Shown: positions 29,456 through 41,230 of the stretch, one piece after another
Layout of the letters: each line of letters starts with the position of its first letter
Position numbering within the stretch: the first letter of the stretch is position 1
Position numbers and translations under genes: made by a program
Notes under the pieces: model-generated
Seen by the model: the letters and a program-made list of their open reading frames with translations, nothing else
Databases searched by the model: none
What the model was told of the DNA's origin: nothing
DNA from: Neoarius graeffei
Taxonomy: Eukaryota > Chordata > Actinopteri > Siluriformes > Ariidae
NCBI RefSeq assembly: GCF_027579695.1
Contig: NC_083590.1
Coordinates: forward strand, 21,901,110 to 21,965,109
DNA length: 64,000 nucleotides
Direction of reading: 5' to 3'

Positions 29456-31229
29456 CCAACGTATATCCTTGCTAAAGGTAGTGATGATGATGTTCTAGCT
29501 CGGTCTCGAACCTGTAAACACTTCCACCCTGGAACCCAACCAAACAAGGGTTGAACTTTTCTAGATATAAAGATCCTTCCTTGTTTAGTTTTTTGTTTTG
29601 TTTTTTAAATCTAAAGAACCTTTCCATTCCTCCCAGCTCCCTAGAGGCCCCTTCATGGTTTCTACTGGTGGCAGTTTTTTGAAAAAGAACCTGTTCATGG
29701 AACGAGCCCTGACCCGAGAGGAGCCTTTTTTTGTTTTGGTGCGAGACGCAGTATCGGTTTCAGGAGTTGCACAGATTGTAGATCTGATCTCGTCATCTCG
29801 TAACTGTAACATATATATATATGGATCCTTTGTTTGTTTGTTTGTTTGTTTGTTTGTTTTTTCCCCCTAGTCTGTTTTGCTTATGAAAGCATGGGTTTGT
29901 TTGTTTGTTTTAGAGGTAGGATCAGAATGACTGACCGGAATCGTACGTCGATGACAATTATGAAAGCGCATCATGTGTTATACTTCCAGGAGATGGTTTT
30001 GGTGTCCCGGAGCTGCTCCTTTATCATGAGGCGCTCGCTGTTTGTCTCGTGCTCACCATTGAGCAACAGGTTCATTAGTGAAAAGTGGAACAGGCACCGC
30101 GGGGACGTTGCAGTTGAGCTGGATGCACGTTGTGTTTCGTAACATACTTCAAAGCTGCTTTGTTGCATTTCATGATCCGGTCCATATGAACACACGCACA
30201 CGTGTCACGGTGTGAACACACCTGAGCCAGGTAATCGAGGCCCACGGATGTCTCAGGTGTGTCAGAAACTTGAACTGGAAGCAAATCTGGCTTGAATCCC
30301 CAAAGCCTGGATGGAGAACATCTGTTTCGAAGCAACAAGATGGTGACCCTGCAGCTTGAGTAGGGGGAGGGGGTGGTTTGGGGCTGGAGGCGAGGCGAGG
30401 CGAAGCGAAGCAAAGCAAGCGTGGGGAGAGAGACGGAGACGGAGAGACATTCACGCTGTGTGAGTGTTGAGGGTGTGAAATGTCCCAGCGTCACATTTTC
30501 ACACCACAACCTATGATGTTGTTTAAACTGTACTTCTCGTTTGCTCGCACTAATCACACACAAACCGTCACGTTTACCGTAGGATTCATTCCTGAATGTC
30601 AGAGAAATTATAGAGTCGAGACAAAGCAATCTAAAACTACAAAAACAAACAAAAAGCTACCTCCCTGGTTATAATTAACTCGAAGGCCACTTTTCAAAAC
30701 ATTCTAGTGTTTTCTTAAACCAGTTAAATTCACAGCAACTAATCCCAGGACGTGAAATTTCTCATAATCACGTGACGTGAGTTAACTCTTAACAAACAGC
30801 AAACGCTGGAACACAACACAGTTTCTCAACTCCTTAACTAGGCTTCTCAAAATGACTATATTTACAATATTATTATTATTATTATTATTATGGACCAAAT
30901 TTCATCTGTGTTATAAAATGTGCACTTTTATTCCTTTTTTTTTTCAATCCATAATATCATATTACAAAAAAAATGCCCAGAATGATCACATGAACCACGA
31001 TTGAGAAATAAAAATAGTGTTCCTGGATCCTTCTCATCTCACATTTCCCTCAAACCCAAAGCCAACCTGTTTTTTTTTTTTCTTTAATTCACGTGAAATG
31101 AAAACAAAAAGTGTTTTAAAACGGTAATAAACATGAACACGTTTGGAGTTAAATAACAAGCTAAAACAAGTAGATTAGTCGTTAGTGCTAATGCTGGCGA
31201 ATTATATTTTCCAAATAGTTTTTGTCGCT
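29456..31229. other. No exon seen
   Basis: Intronic-looking unique sequence, with a 'gcgaggcgaagc' short repeat near 30,390 and (ATT)n at 30,869-30,892. No recognisable gene. Confidence 0.5.
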
Positions 31230-31690
31230 GATGTAATGTGGCCTTGTTCTAAGCCCAAAGACTGTGCTCTGCGTAGGCAGCCGTGTGAAGTAAGGGCTAT
31301 CTCAAGGTGTCGGTGTTTGTGTAGTGCTGATCCTGTCTGTGTAGAACATGGCTGAGGCAGACGGAGGTGTGCGAGATGTGCTGAGGCTGCAGGACGAGGA
31401 GGAGGAGGTGGTGTCCCACAGGCCCCTTCTCGCCACACAACTCCTCGCCCTCCTAATTTAACCTCCCTTAATTAGCGTACGACAATTATACATGCTCGGC
31501 TTCACCGTATCCCGTGGAACATGGGTGCGAGGGTGTCGTCCCTCCTCCGCTGCTGATGCGGCGTGTGTTATTAAAATTCATGTGTGGGGAAAAGCAGCGG
31601 AGAGAAGAGACTGATAATAGATGATAATAAAAGCAAACGCAATTAGGCGCCTGGATTGATGGACACGAGTGTTAAAAGGAGAAGTGCAGG
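31230..31690. promoter_or_regulatory. Candidate conserved intronic element
   Basis: Repeat-free block with 'ctcctaatttaacctccctt', 'aattagcgtacgacaattat', 'gtgttattaaaattcatgtg' and 'cgcaattaggcgcctggatt'. ATTA-rich cores within a GC-moderate context. A small ATG frame (31,348-31,461, 37 codons, MAEADGGVRDVL..) lies inside, without splice or homology support. Confidence 0.4.
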
Positions 31691-31745
31691 GAAGTGCTGC
31701 GCTTCTGCTTCCTTCAGTTCAACTCTCGGCCTGCCGTAATGGCTG

Positions 31746-31748
<3 letters not shown>

Positions 31749-31778
<30 letters not shown>
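31749..31778. repeat. (GA)n microsatellite
   Basis: About 15 GA units. Confidence 0.9.
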
Positions 31779-31781
<3 letters not shown>

Positions 31782-31839
31782 TTAGAGCTCAGTTAATGAG
31801 TTTGTGTTCTTTCTTTCAAAGTGAACGTGGCACACAGCA

Positions 31840-31841
31840 CA

Positions 31842-31877
<36 letters not shown>

Positions 31878-32601
31878 TTCTTTCCCTTTGTCTCTTTCTT
31901 TCTGTCTATTTGTATGTCTGTTATTGCTCTTGCTCTTTTTTTGACGTTGTCTCTTTGTCCTTTTCTCTCTGATCTCTCTCTCCATGTCTCTGTCTCTCTC
32001 TCTCTCTCGTTTGTCTATCTGTTCCACTTTCTTTTTTCACTCGGTTCCCCCCTTCTCTCTCTCTCTCTCTCTCTCTCTCTTTGACTGTCTCATGCTCACT
32101 CTATCTGTTTCTTTCTGTCTGTATTTCTCTTTCTGTGTGTCAGGATCTTTCTTTTTGCCCGTTTGTGTCTCTCCTTCTCTGTGTTAGTCTTTCTGTGTCT
32201 TCACTCTTCATATGTATGTTTCATTCTGTCTTTTTCAGTTTGTTTCTCTTACTCTAGCTCTTTCTCTGTCTTTCTCTCTCGCTTGCTAAGTCTGTCTCTC
32301 CGTCTGTCTGTCTTTCTGTCAGTTTGTGTGTCTGTTTCTCTCTTTTTCTTTCTTTGACTTTGTCTCTTTGTCCTTTTCTCTCGGTCTGTCTCTCTTTTCT
32401 CTGTCTATCTGTTACACTATCTCTTTTTTCCACTCTCTCGTTTTCTCTCTCTCTATCTGACTGTCTCACACTCACTGTCTTTTGCCTTACTGTCTATATC
32501 TTTGTCTGTGTGTATCAGAATGTTTCTATCTGCCTATTTGTCTCTCTCTGTGTCAGTCTTTCTGCATGTTTCATTCTCTCTCTCTTTCTCTAGCTCTGTC
32601 A

Positions 32602-32645
<44 letters not shown>
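31840..32645. repeat. 800-bp pyrimidine-rich (CT/CTTT/CTGT) tract
   Basis: The + strand is almost purely C and T with scattered G (tctctctctctctctctctc, tctgtctttctttccctttg, and similar). It reads as serine/leucine/phenylalanine ORFs on + and arginine/glutamate-rich ORFs on -, which are composition artefacts. Confidence 0.95.
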
Positions 32646-32646
<1 letters not shown>

Positions 32647-32756
32647 GCTGGGGTTAGTTTGTCAGTCATATTGGTGTGTGTGTGGGATGAGCACAGCTGC
32701 TCTGAGTCCCTTTGCAAATGTAAAGGAGCTGTCAGCATGCGTTTCATCTCTCTCTC

Positions 32757-32757
32757 A

Positions 32758-32821
<64 letters not shown>
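32757..32821. repeat. (CA)n microsatellite, about 65 bp
   Basis: Uninterrupted CA run, with (GT)n and (CA)n again at 32,980-33,019. Confidence 0.95.
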
Positions 32822-32823
<2 letters not shown>

Positions 32824-33100
32824 GGTTAAAAAATCCACTGAATACAAAAAGTAGAAACAAAACTGGAGTGTGAGGCCGAGGCCCTCGTGACCCCTTCCTC
32901 CCTCCTCCCTCTCTCCTCACCTTCAGCGTTACAATAGAGAGGGAGGCACTCGGGCTGTGTGTGAGTGGAAAGCTGCAGGCGTGTGTGTGTGTGTGTGTGT
33001 GTGTGTGTACACACACACATGCACCTTTAGCTCTGTGCACTTCATTTCACCCTTCCTTTTAACACGAAGGTGTGACGTTTCAGAATTCACACATTTACTA

Positions 33101-33200
33101 AACCAGAGAGAGATCAGATCGAGACGACTGTTACAATCTGTTCAGGTTATACACTTTCTTTTCCTGTCGTCCTTATAAAATTATCAACATTCTGATCAGG
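33101..33200 (+). repeat. Dispersed repeat, copy 1 (inverted partner at 38.1 kb)
   Basis: 'gagagatcagatcgagacga', 'ctgttacaatctgttcaggt', 'ttatacactttcttttcctg' and 'tccttataa' match 38,107-38,190 in reverse complement. Family unknown. Confidence 0.7.
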
Positions 33201-33324
33201 ACTTGAGTGATCTGATGCAGGCTTGTGCGATACGACTGAATATCGATATCGGGACTTAAATGTGTCGTAACTTGTGGTACTTTCCTCACCGTGCTACATC
33301 TGAACACTCAGACTCGCGCTATTA

Positions 33325-33879
33325 AAGCCGATTTCTGCTTCTGCATCGAGTCTCCGCTATAAGGGACTGCACGAGACCGGAACAATCCGCTTGGTAGCGT
33401 CACGTTTCCGACTGCTCGTTCTTCTCCGTGAAAATCAGGAAAGCTACAATCCCCATGCTGCGTTTTAATATAAATATATGCACTGTGTGGTGGCTGGAGA
33501 TCTTTATAACGGTCAGTTTAATCCTGTAGTATTAAAATCTCTGGTGTTATTTTTGTACCCGAGAGCACAGGAGGACTTTCGCTTCGCGCCGCTCATCCTG
33601 CTCAATACAGACGAGCAAAGACTCTCAGAAATGCTCTCTGTGATGAGTCACTTGGTTTATTTGTTTCAAAACATTTTGTGGTGTTTATTGGTCCGGCAGT
33701 GAAACACGGCTCACGTTCCGCTCTTCTACGTGTAGAAACGGTTAATTCTGGTGCGTTTCATGCCACAGTGCCTCCTAGAGGAGAGAAGCAGTTTGCGTAC
33801 AAGTATAAATACGAAACCCTGCGCCGGTGTCGACAGCATAGAGTCTAAATCATAGGTACGGCGAAGTATAAACAGGTCT
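33325..33879. mobile_element. PIF/Harbinger-type MITE candidate, TTA target
   Basis: Left end aagccgatttctgcttctgc and right end gcgaagtataaacaggtct are imperfect inverted repeats. They are bracketed by TTA at 33322-33324 and 33880-33882, the TWA target used by PIF/Harbinger elements. The interior has no transposase frame. Confidence 0.5.
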
Positions 33880-34089
33880 TTAGTCCTTGTAGTCCGAGCG
33901 CTGGAGGAACATTTGTACCAGTTGTTTTGTTTATCCTCATCTAATCATTTTCACATTATACAGTATAATAAATATATTAATGCACATTCACATGGACAAG
34001 GCACATATATAGATTTATTGTTTATTGTTAGATTTTTATCTGTAGGTTGTGTAGTCGGCTTGTTCTTGGGATTTTTGTTTTTAAATAAT

Positions 34090-34184
34090 TCTATTTTATG
34101 TTGTACAGTGTGTCTTTTTCTTTTTGCATGTCTGATAACTTGCTGCTGCAACAAAACAATTTCCCAGCTTGGGATCAATAAAGT
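34090..34184 (+). mobile_element. Retroposon 3' tail feeding the GTCT array
   Basis: 'cttgctgctgcaacaaaaca', 'atttcccagcttgggatcaa' and 'taaagtaaatg' form the frequent fish retroposon ending; the tail simple repeat has apparently expanded into the next feature. Confidence 0.55.
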
Positions 34185-34868
34185 AAATGTCTGTGTGTCT
34201 CTGTCTGTGTGTCTCTGCCTGTATGTCTGTCTGTGTGTGTCTGTGTGTCTCTGTCTGTATGTCTGTGTGTCTGTCTGTATGTCTGTGTGTCTCTGTCTGT
34301 ATGTCTGTGTGTCTGTCTGTGTGTCTGTATGTCTCTGTCTGTATGTCTGTGTGTCTCTGTCTGTATGTCTGTGTGTCTCTGTCTGTATGTCTGTATGTCT
34401 CTGTCTGTATGTCTGTGTGTCTCTGTCTGTGTGTCTCTGTCTCTGTAAGTCTGTGTGTCTCTGTCTGTATGTCTTTGTATGTCTGTGTGTCTCTGTCTGT
34501 ATGTCTGTGTCTCTGTCTGTGTGTCTCTGTCTGTATGTCTGTCTGTGTGTCTCTGTGTCTCTCTCTGTATGTCTGTCTGTCTGTCTGTGTGTCTCTGTCT
34601 GTGTGTCTGTGTGTCTCTGTGTGTCTGTGTGTCTCTGTCTCTGTCTGTGTGTCTCTGTCTGTAAGTCTGTGTGTCTCTGTCTGTAAGTCTGTGTGTCTGT
34701 CTGTAAGTCTTTGTATGTCTGTGTGTCTCTGTCTGTGTGTCTGTGTGTCTCTGTCTGTGTGTCTCTCTCTGTATCTCTGTCTGTATGTCTGTCTGTGTCT
34801 CTGTATGTCTGTCTGTGTCTGTCTGTATGTCTGTGTGTGTCTCTGTCTGTGTGTGTCTCTCTCTGTCT
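34185..34868. repeat. 684-bp (TGTC/TGTG/TATG) complex satellite
   Basis: Higher-order mix of 'tctgtctgtatgtctgtgtg' and 'tctctgtctgtgtgtctctg' blocks. Reading frames stay open on both strands for up to about 300 codons because the repeat lacks stops. The predicted [11 protein letters not shown] and DTQTDRHTDRQ peptides are not real proteins. Confidence 0.97.
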
Positions 34869-35032
34869 AATGAGAGTGTGATTTGAGACACAGCCCTGTT
34901 CTCTCATTCAGGGCTTTTTTTTCTTTTTTTTTTTAAACACTGTGGGGTTTTAGTGTTTGTTGCTTCATTGTTACAAAGCACAAGCTTCTCATGTGCACAA
35001 ACCACCATGCTGGAGATTCCCTCAATCAGTGT

Positions 35033-35033
<1 letters not shown>

Positions 35034-35092
<59 letters not shown>
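35034..35092. repeat. (CA)n microsatellite
   Basis: About 28 CA units. (CT)n follows at 35,341-35,366. Confidence 0.95.
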
Positions 35093-35093
<1 letters not shown>

Positions 35094-36317
35094 GTGTAAC
35101 ATGAGGGCTTTCTGCTCTGTTAACATAAAACTTGCAGCACAACTTTGATATCCCCCCTTCCCCCGCTCCGATTAGCATTTTATTATTTCAGTGTGTTTTG
35201 TCCTTGAAAAAAGGCACCATTTATTAAAAAAATGCATATTTGACTTTTTATCTGTTTATTGTTGCATATTGTAGAACATCCACCAAACAAGTTTTCACTT
35301 ATAATATAGCAGCTAGAAACAGTCAGTCCTTCACTAACCTCTCTCTCTCTCTCTCTCTCTCTCCCTCCCTCTCTCCCTCCCTCCCCTTCTGTTCTCAAGT
35401 TAATAAAACAAAACAAAAAAAATCCTCCTGCAACTGAGTACCATCATGAAGACTTTCATGCGGTGGAAAAATGTCAGGTTCAACCTTTTACTTCTAACTG
35501 TTAGAACACCCCCCCCCCCCACCCCCACTAGAGACTGGTGTGTTTGGAATTGCATTGGAGGTGCGTTTACTTTCCGTGTTGGTCGCCTCGGCGGGACGTC
35601 CTTCCCTGAACTGACCCTCCACTGTTGATTAGTTTTCCGATGCCCTCGGATGTTTACTCCAGCTCCTTTTTGAAGTCCGTTAATCTGTAGATGTGCGTCA
35701 AAATGAGACGTCGGTTTTATTTTCCCTCTTTCATTTCATTCACAATTACAGCATCACAGTAAGTATTTTTAAAAAAGCCTTTAAAAGCCGAAACGGAGGA
35801 GATCGTTTTGTTTGGTGGTGATGTCACTGATTTGCCACAACGTTCCTTTTAGAAAAATAAAGACGTGCAGAAATCAGGCATATGGAGAGTATTTGAGTTT
35901 AATGAGAATGTTGATTACAGTGTAATCATCAGAGAGAGAGAGAGAGAGAGACCACGAGCGAGTGCGGGATTGAGCCAGGACAGGCCATGTGGCTCTTATT
36001 GTTTGAGTGGTGGAACAGGGGACACGGATGAAGAGCCATTTTGTGTAGGAAGACGTTGTTAGGGTTGTGAACATGACGGGGAGTGTGTGTGTGTGTGTGT
36101 GTGTGTTTTAAATATTTTTAGTCTGTCTAAGAATGGCTTGGGTGTAGGTCAGAGGAAGAGGTTAAAATCAGGACTGTTCTGGGTAGCAGGCCAAGTGAGT
36201 AAACATAAGAGGTGTGTGTGTGTGAGCTGAGAATTCAGCCCTGGAGACATCGACATGGCCCTGGATTATTTACATTTTGTGTACAGTGCTGATCTGTTTG
36301 GCTACTCTTTGGACTGC

Positions 36318-36357
<40 letters not shown>

Positions 36358-36639
36358 CTTCTCTGCATTCATTTCTGACTTGTTTTGCTTCCCCGTGCCA
36401 AAGGCAACGTTGGATGTGTTCCCTGTTCATCACTCAGCATTTGTACGCAAGTGAACTCTTCCCTAGTGATCATTTGTTCCGTGTTTTTTTTTTTTTTTTT
36501 TCCTTCCAATGCACTGAGTAAATCTGAACCTGGATGTCTTTTCAAAAAGGTGCATCATCCTTTTTAAATCTTTTACACATATGCCGATCGTTGTTTATAC
36601 AGTGTGTATGGTGATTATTAGATGCACATTTTGTTAACA
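35093..36639. other. No exon seen; short microsatellites
   Basis: Intronic-looking sequence with poly-C (35,510), (GA)n (35,931-35,952), (GT)n (36,082-36,104) and (GT)n(GA)n (36,320-36,357). Nothing else recognisable. Confidence 0.5.
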
Positions 36640-37743
36640 GGGCAGCACGGTGGTGTAGTGGTTAGCGCTGCCGCCTCACAGCAAGAAGGTCCGGGTTCGA
36701 GCCCCGTGGCCGGCGAGGGCCTTTCTGTGCGGAGTTTGCATGTTCTCCCCGTGTCCGCGTGGGTTTCCTCCGGGTGCTCCGGTTTCCCCCACAGTCCAAA
36801 GACATGCAGGTTAGGTTAACTGGTGACTCTAAGGCCAAGTTTACATTAGACCGTATCTGTCTCGTTTTCTTCGCGGATGCACTGTCCGTTTACATTAAAA
36901 CGCCGGGAAACGGGAATCCGCCAGGGTCCACGTATTCAATCCAGATCGTGTCTGGTCCGGTGCTGTGTAAACATTGAGAATACGCGGATACGCTGTGCTG
37001 AGCTCTAGCTGGCGTCGTCATTGGACAACGTCACTGTGACATCCACCATCCTGATTCGCTGGCGTTGGTCATGTGACGCGACTGCTGAAAAACGGCGCGG
37101 ACTTCCGCCTTGTATCACCTTTAATTAAAGAGTGTAAAAGTATGAAAATACTGCAAATACTGATGCAAATACTGCCCATTGTGTAGTTATGATTGTCTTT
37201 AGGCTTGCCATCCTTCCACTTGCAAGTGGTAAGTGACGCGCATGCCCGATATGCACTGGGATCACACACACAGCGGCTCAGTCCCGAATCACTGCTCGTG
37301 CGCTTCACTCGCGCGCTCTGTGAGCTGCGCAGGGCCGGAGTGCGCACCCTCCAGAGGGCACTCGCTGTTCAGGGTGGAGTGATTTGGAGCGCAGCCGCTG
37401 AGGAGGAAGCGATGAGCCGCACTGACACATTTCAACTTGCGTGCCAAATTAGTCATGTGATTAGCGTATCTGTGTATTGGCGTTGCTGTGTGCACGCTAA
37501 TCGTTTTTAAAAACGTTAATCTGATGATCCGCTGATATGGTCTAATGTAAACCCCACCTAAATTGAGCGTAGGTGTGAGTGTGAGTGTGAATGGTTGTGT
37601 GTGTCTATGTGTCAGCCCTGTGATGACCTGGCGACTTGTCCAGGGTGTACCCCGCCTTTCGCCCGTAGTCAGCTGGGATAGGCTCCAGCTTGCCTGCGAC
37701 CCTGTAGAACAGGATAAAGCGGCTAGAGATAATGAGATATGAG
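36640..37743 (+). mobile_element. SINE S1 with 12-bp TSD, split by a MITE
   Basis: Flanks attttgttaaca (36628-36639 and 37744-37755). The head and first half run to 36,832 and the second half resumes at 37,559. A and B boxes are intact. Confidence 0.95.
36833..37558. mobile_element. PIF/Harbinger-type MITE (family H1), copy 1, TAA target
   Basis: Ends ggccaagtttacattagacc and ggtctaatgtaaaccccacc are inverted repeats, flanked by TAA (36830-36832 and 37559-37561). 726 bp. The second copy is at 39,548. Confidence 0.85.
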
Positions 37744-37755
37744 ATTTTGTTAACA

Positions 37756-38180
37756 TAGTTGAAGATGTTCGCAGCATAAATTATCACATTTATTTAATGT
37801 AAAAAAAAACAACAACCCAAAAAACATGGTGGTGGTTGCATCAAGAAAATTAGAGCTGATGCGTCTAATGGAATTGAGAACCTGAAGTTGGTTGACGGAC
37901 ACGATGTTAAACGTTAGCTATTAACAGACAGTGGTGGTGTTCAGCAGGAAAAATTGTTCGCTTCGGCGAAGTGCTGAGGTACAAGAGGAATAAAAACTAC
38001 ACATGCTATTTTAGGATGTAACTTTTTGCTTCCATCACTTGCTTGTCGATCGTCTGCCACAGGAAGTGTGGCCTCGTCTGTGTTTCAGCGTATCGTGGTA
38101 TATCAGTACTGAGAATGTTATAAGGATGACAGGAAAAGAAAGTGTATAATCTGAACAGATTGTAACAGTCGTCTTGATCT

Positions 38181-38233
<53 letters not shown>

Positions 38234-38767
38234 CGTTTATGACCAATCAATCTTAAAGCAGCTGTGAAGCAACCCAGACATTTCATATTAGCAAAAAGTA
38301 AAGTACACATCATTTAAACCATTTAAAGACCATGTTACCATAGTGACCAAAAATCCCCCCCCCCCCAAAAAAAGGTCTAGCCACTATGTTGCTATAGAAA
38401 CCATTATGGTGCCAGGACACCGTTTACGTTCTTCATTCTCTTGCGTGTTCTTTGTCGAGGGTGCTGCGGGGGTCTGGAGATCGGGAATGAACTTCAGGAG
38501 GAGACGCGGTGTGAGATTTGTGCAAATGGGAGTTTATCCTGAGCTTTAGGTCGTGTGCGTCGGCTGTTAGCGTGTGGTGTTGGTTTACGACCGTCTCGAA
38601 AGATCTGGAAGTTTTAATAGTTTATGCCTTGTTTATTTGGACACTTTTGGTTCTGAAGGTTGAAAAATACGTCAGACGGACCTGCTGTGGGAGATTGTGT
38701 TGTCATGAAGCGTTGGAGGTTTGACATTGTTGGTATGCAGAGGTGGGAAGAAAACGTCTTACTTTAA
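37756..38767. other. No exon seen; includes inverted dispersed repeat and (CT)n
   Basis: Reverse copy of the 33.1-kb repeat at 38,107-38,190, then (CT)n at 38,180-38,226 and a short poly-C/poly-A at 38,357. The rest is unique. Confidence 0.5.
38107..38190 (-). repeat. Dispersed repeat, copy 2 (inverted)
   Basis: Reverse complement of 33,101-33,200 with few differences (ctgaacagattgtaacagtc, gacaggaaaagaaagtgtat). Confidence 0.7.
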
Positions 38768-39544
38768 GGCCCTGTCCACACGCCAACGGATTCAGGTGAA
38801 TCTGATAAAATTGTTTATCGTTTCTGCCTGGCGTCCACACGGCACCGGCGTTTTAGGTGCCCCACAACGATATTTTTTGAGAACGGGTTCCAGAGTGGAA
38901 AAATCTGGCAACGGCGCCGTTGCGAAGTCGTCTGGATGAGTAGAACGGATTTGTTTACGATGACGTCACAACCACATGACCAGAACAAGCAGCACTCTCG
39001 CTGTTTTGTATGAACCACTGCATTGCATTCACTTTTGTATACAGCTTTTCTTTTAAATAAACAAGTAACTGAACCATTTCTTGAATTTTTTTTTATTGGA
39101 TAAGACTGCTTTTCAAAATGTTCTCACACAATATAAAAAGTTATATAAATTATATAAAAATGCTTTTCAAAATGTTCACACACAATAAGAAAATTAAGTT
39201 CTATAAAACTATGCACACTAATAAAACTAATTTGTACACACAGAAGGCACGATTTCCTCGCGTAGTCGCAGCCATCTTCTTCTTGTTGTTGTGTGCTTGT
39301 TCCTGTGAGTGCTTCACGCCGGGTAGAAGAAGGGGTTTATGCGCATGCGTCTACTTCTTCTATTGTTCTGGTGTCTCCAATGGGACCGTCTTACAGCGCA
39401 CGTAGAGGTGTGGCATGTGTATTGCATCGTTTTCAGCAAGCGTTGCGTTGCCATATGGACCTGATATTTTACTGATCCGTTGCCCATGTGGACACGATAT
39501 TTTTTTAAATAAAATCTCGTTGCCGTTGTCGTGTGGATGTAGCC
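38768..39544. mobile_element. PIF/Harbinger-type MITE (family H2), TAA target
   Basis: Ends ggccctgtccacacgccaac and gtcgtgtggatgtagcc are imperfect inverted repeats, with TAA at 38765-38767 and 39545-39547. 777 bp. Confidence 0.75.
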
Positions 39545-39547
39545 TAA

Positions 39548-40247
39548 GGCTACGTTTACATTAGACCGTATCTGTCTCGTTTTCTTCGCGGATGCCCTGT
39601 CCGTTTACATTAAACCGCCTGGAAACGCCAGGAAACGGGAATCCGCCAGCGTCCACGTATTCAATCCAGATCGTGTCAGCTCCGGTGCTGTGTAAACATT
39701 CAGAATACACGGATACACTGTGCTGAGCTCTAGCTGGCATCTCATTGGACAACGTCACTGTGACATCCACCTTCCTGATTCGCTGGCGTTGGTCATGTGA
39801 CGCGACTGCTGAAAAACGGCGCGGACTTCCGCCTTGTATCACCTTTCGTTAAAGAGTATAAAAGTATGAAAATACTGCAAATACTGATGCAAATACTGCC
39901 CATTGTGTAGTTATGATTGTCTTTAGGCTTGCCATCCTTCCACTTGCAAGTGGTAAGTGATATGCGCTGGGATCTCACACACAGCGGCTCAGTCCCGAAT
40001 CACTGCTCGTGCGCTTCACTCGCGTGCTCTGTGAGCTGCGCAGGGCCGGAGTGCGCACCCTCCAGAGGGCACTCGCTGTTCAGGGCGGAGTGATTTGGAG
40101 CGCAGGATGCCTGCGGAGCCGAGCGTATCCGTGTATTGGCGTTGCTATGTGCACGCAAATCGTGTATTGGTGTTGCTGTGTGCACACTAATCGTTTTAAA
40201 AACGTTAATCTGATGATCCGCTGATACGGTCTAATGTAAACATGGGC
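39548..40247. mobile_element. PIF/Harbinger-type MITE (family H1), copy 2, TAA target
   Basis: Ends ggctacgtttacattagacc and ggtctaatgtaaacatgggc, with TAA at 39545-39547 and 40248-40250. The left TAA is shared with the right TAA of the preceding element. Highly similar to 36,833-37,558 except for internal deletions. Confidence 0.85.
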
Positions 40248-40264
40248 TAAGTATCTGGAGCCGT

Positions 40265-40852
40265 GTGTGTGTGTGTGTGTGTACACAGTTCTCTATCATG
40301 GTTCATAAGTTGTGAGGTGAATTATTAGCATCAGGCACCTTCAAGGAGTCGATCTACATCAATCGCTAACAAATCTCAGCTTTTAACAGACGTGACTACA
40401 TCCGGTGTTTTTTAAATACACCGCAGCATTTTGTATTGAGGCTGCTAGCTATTAGCATTCAGCTAGTTTCCTAAGAGTTAGCGACCATTTTGTAAGGTTA
40501 GCATGTTATTACTTAGCCTTGGCTAATGTTTTTCAAAGTTCCTTCACTTGAAAGCAGCACTGATTTACTATCTCTTCTCTTTTATGAATCTTTCTTATAT
40601 TTTCATACTTTTTAATTTAATTTAGGCGTTTTTCCTTTTCTACTTTAAATTGAGTCCTGTTTTTCTCACAGGGTTTATTTAGTTTTGTTTAAATGTCCTT
40701 TTTGTAGCAGCTTATCCATGTACACAATGACCGCTTGTTAGCATGCTAACAGTGTGTTCTACCCTGAGCAGCTCTATGATAAAGTGATGACACTTTGAAG
40801 GTGAAAACACACACTTGGCTCTCAGTTTGTCATCGTTTTGGTTGCGAACGAT
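40265..40852. other. No exon seen
   Basis: (GT)n at 40,265-40,282, then AT-rich unique sequence. Confidence 0.5.
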
Positions 40853-41230
40853 CTCATCTCATCTCATTACCTGTAGCCGCTTTATCCTTCTACAGGGTCG
40901 CAGGCGAGCTGGAGCCTATCCCAGCTGACTACGGGCGAGAGGCGGGGTACACCCTGGACAAGTCGCCAGGTCATCACAGGGCTGACACATAGACACAGAC
41001 AACCATTCACACTCACATTCACACCTACGCTCAATTTAGAGTCACCAGTTAACCTAACCTGCATGTCTTTGGACTGTGGGGGAAACCGGAGCACCCGGAG
41101 GAAACCCACGCGGACACGGGGAGAACATGCAAACTCCACACAGAAAGGCCCTCGCCGGCCACGGGGTTCGAACCCAAGATCTTCTTGCTGTGAGGCGACA
41201 GCGCTAACCACTACACCACCGTGGCGTCCT
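40853..41230 (-). mobile_element. SINE S1 with 9-bp TSD
   Basis: Reverse full-length copy. Flanks gcgaacgat at 40844-40852 and 41233-41241. Confidence 0.92.

Noticed and set aside
31782..32829. Serine/leucine- and arginine/glutamate-rich frames
   Set aside because: Low-complexity pyrimidine tract, no domain and no splice signals.
33913..34907. Reading frames of up to 318 codons on both strands
   Set aside because: They are made of a stop-free GTCT simple repeat; the peptides are periodic and mirror each other on opposite strands.
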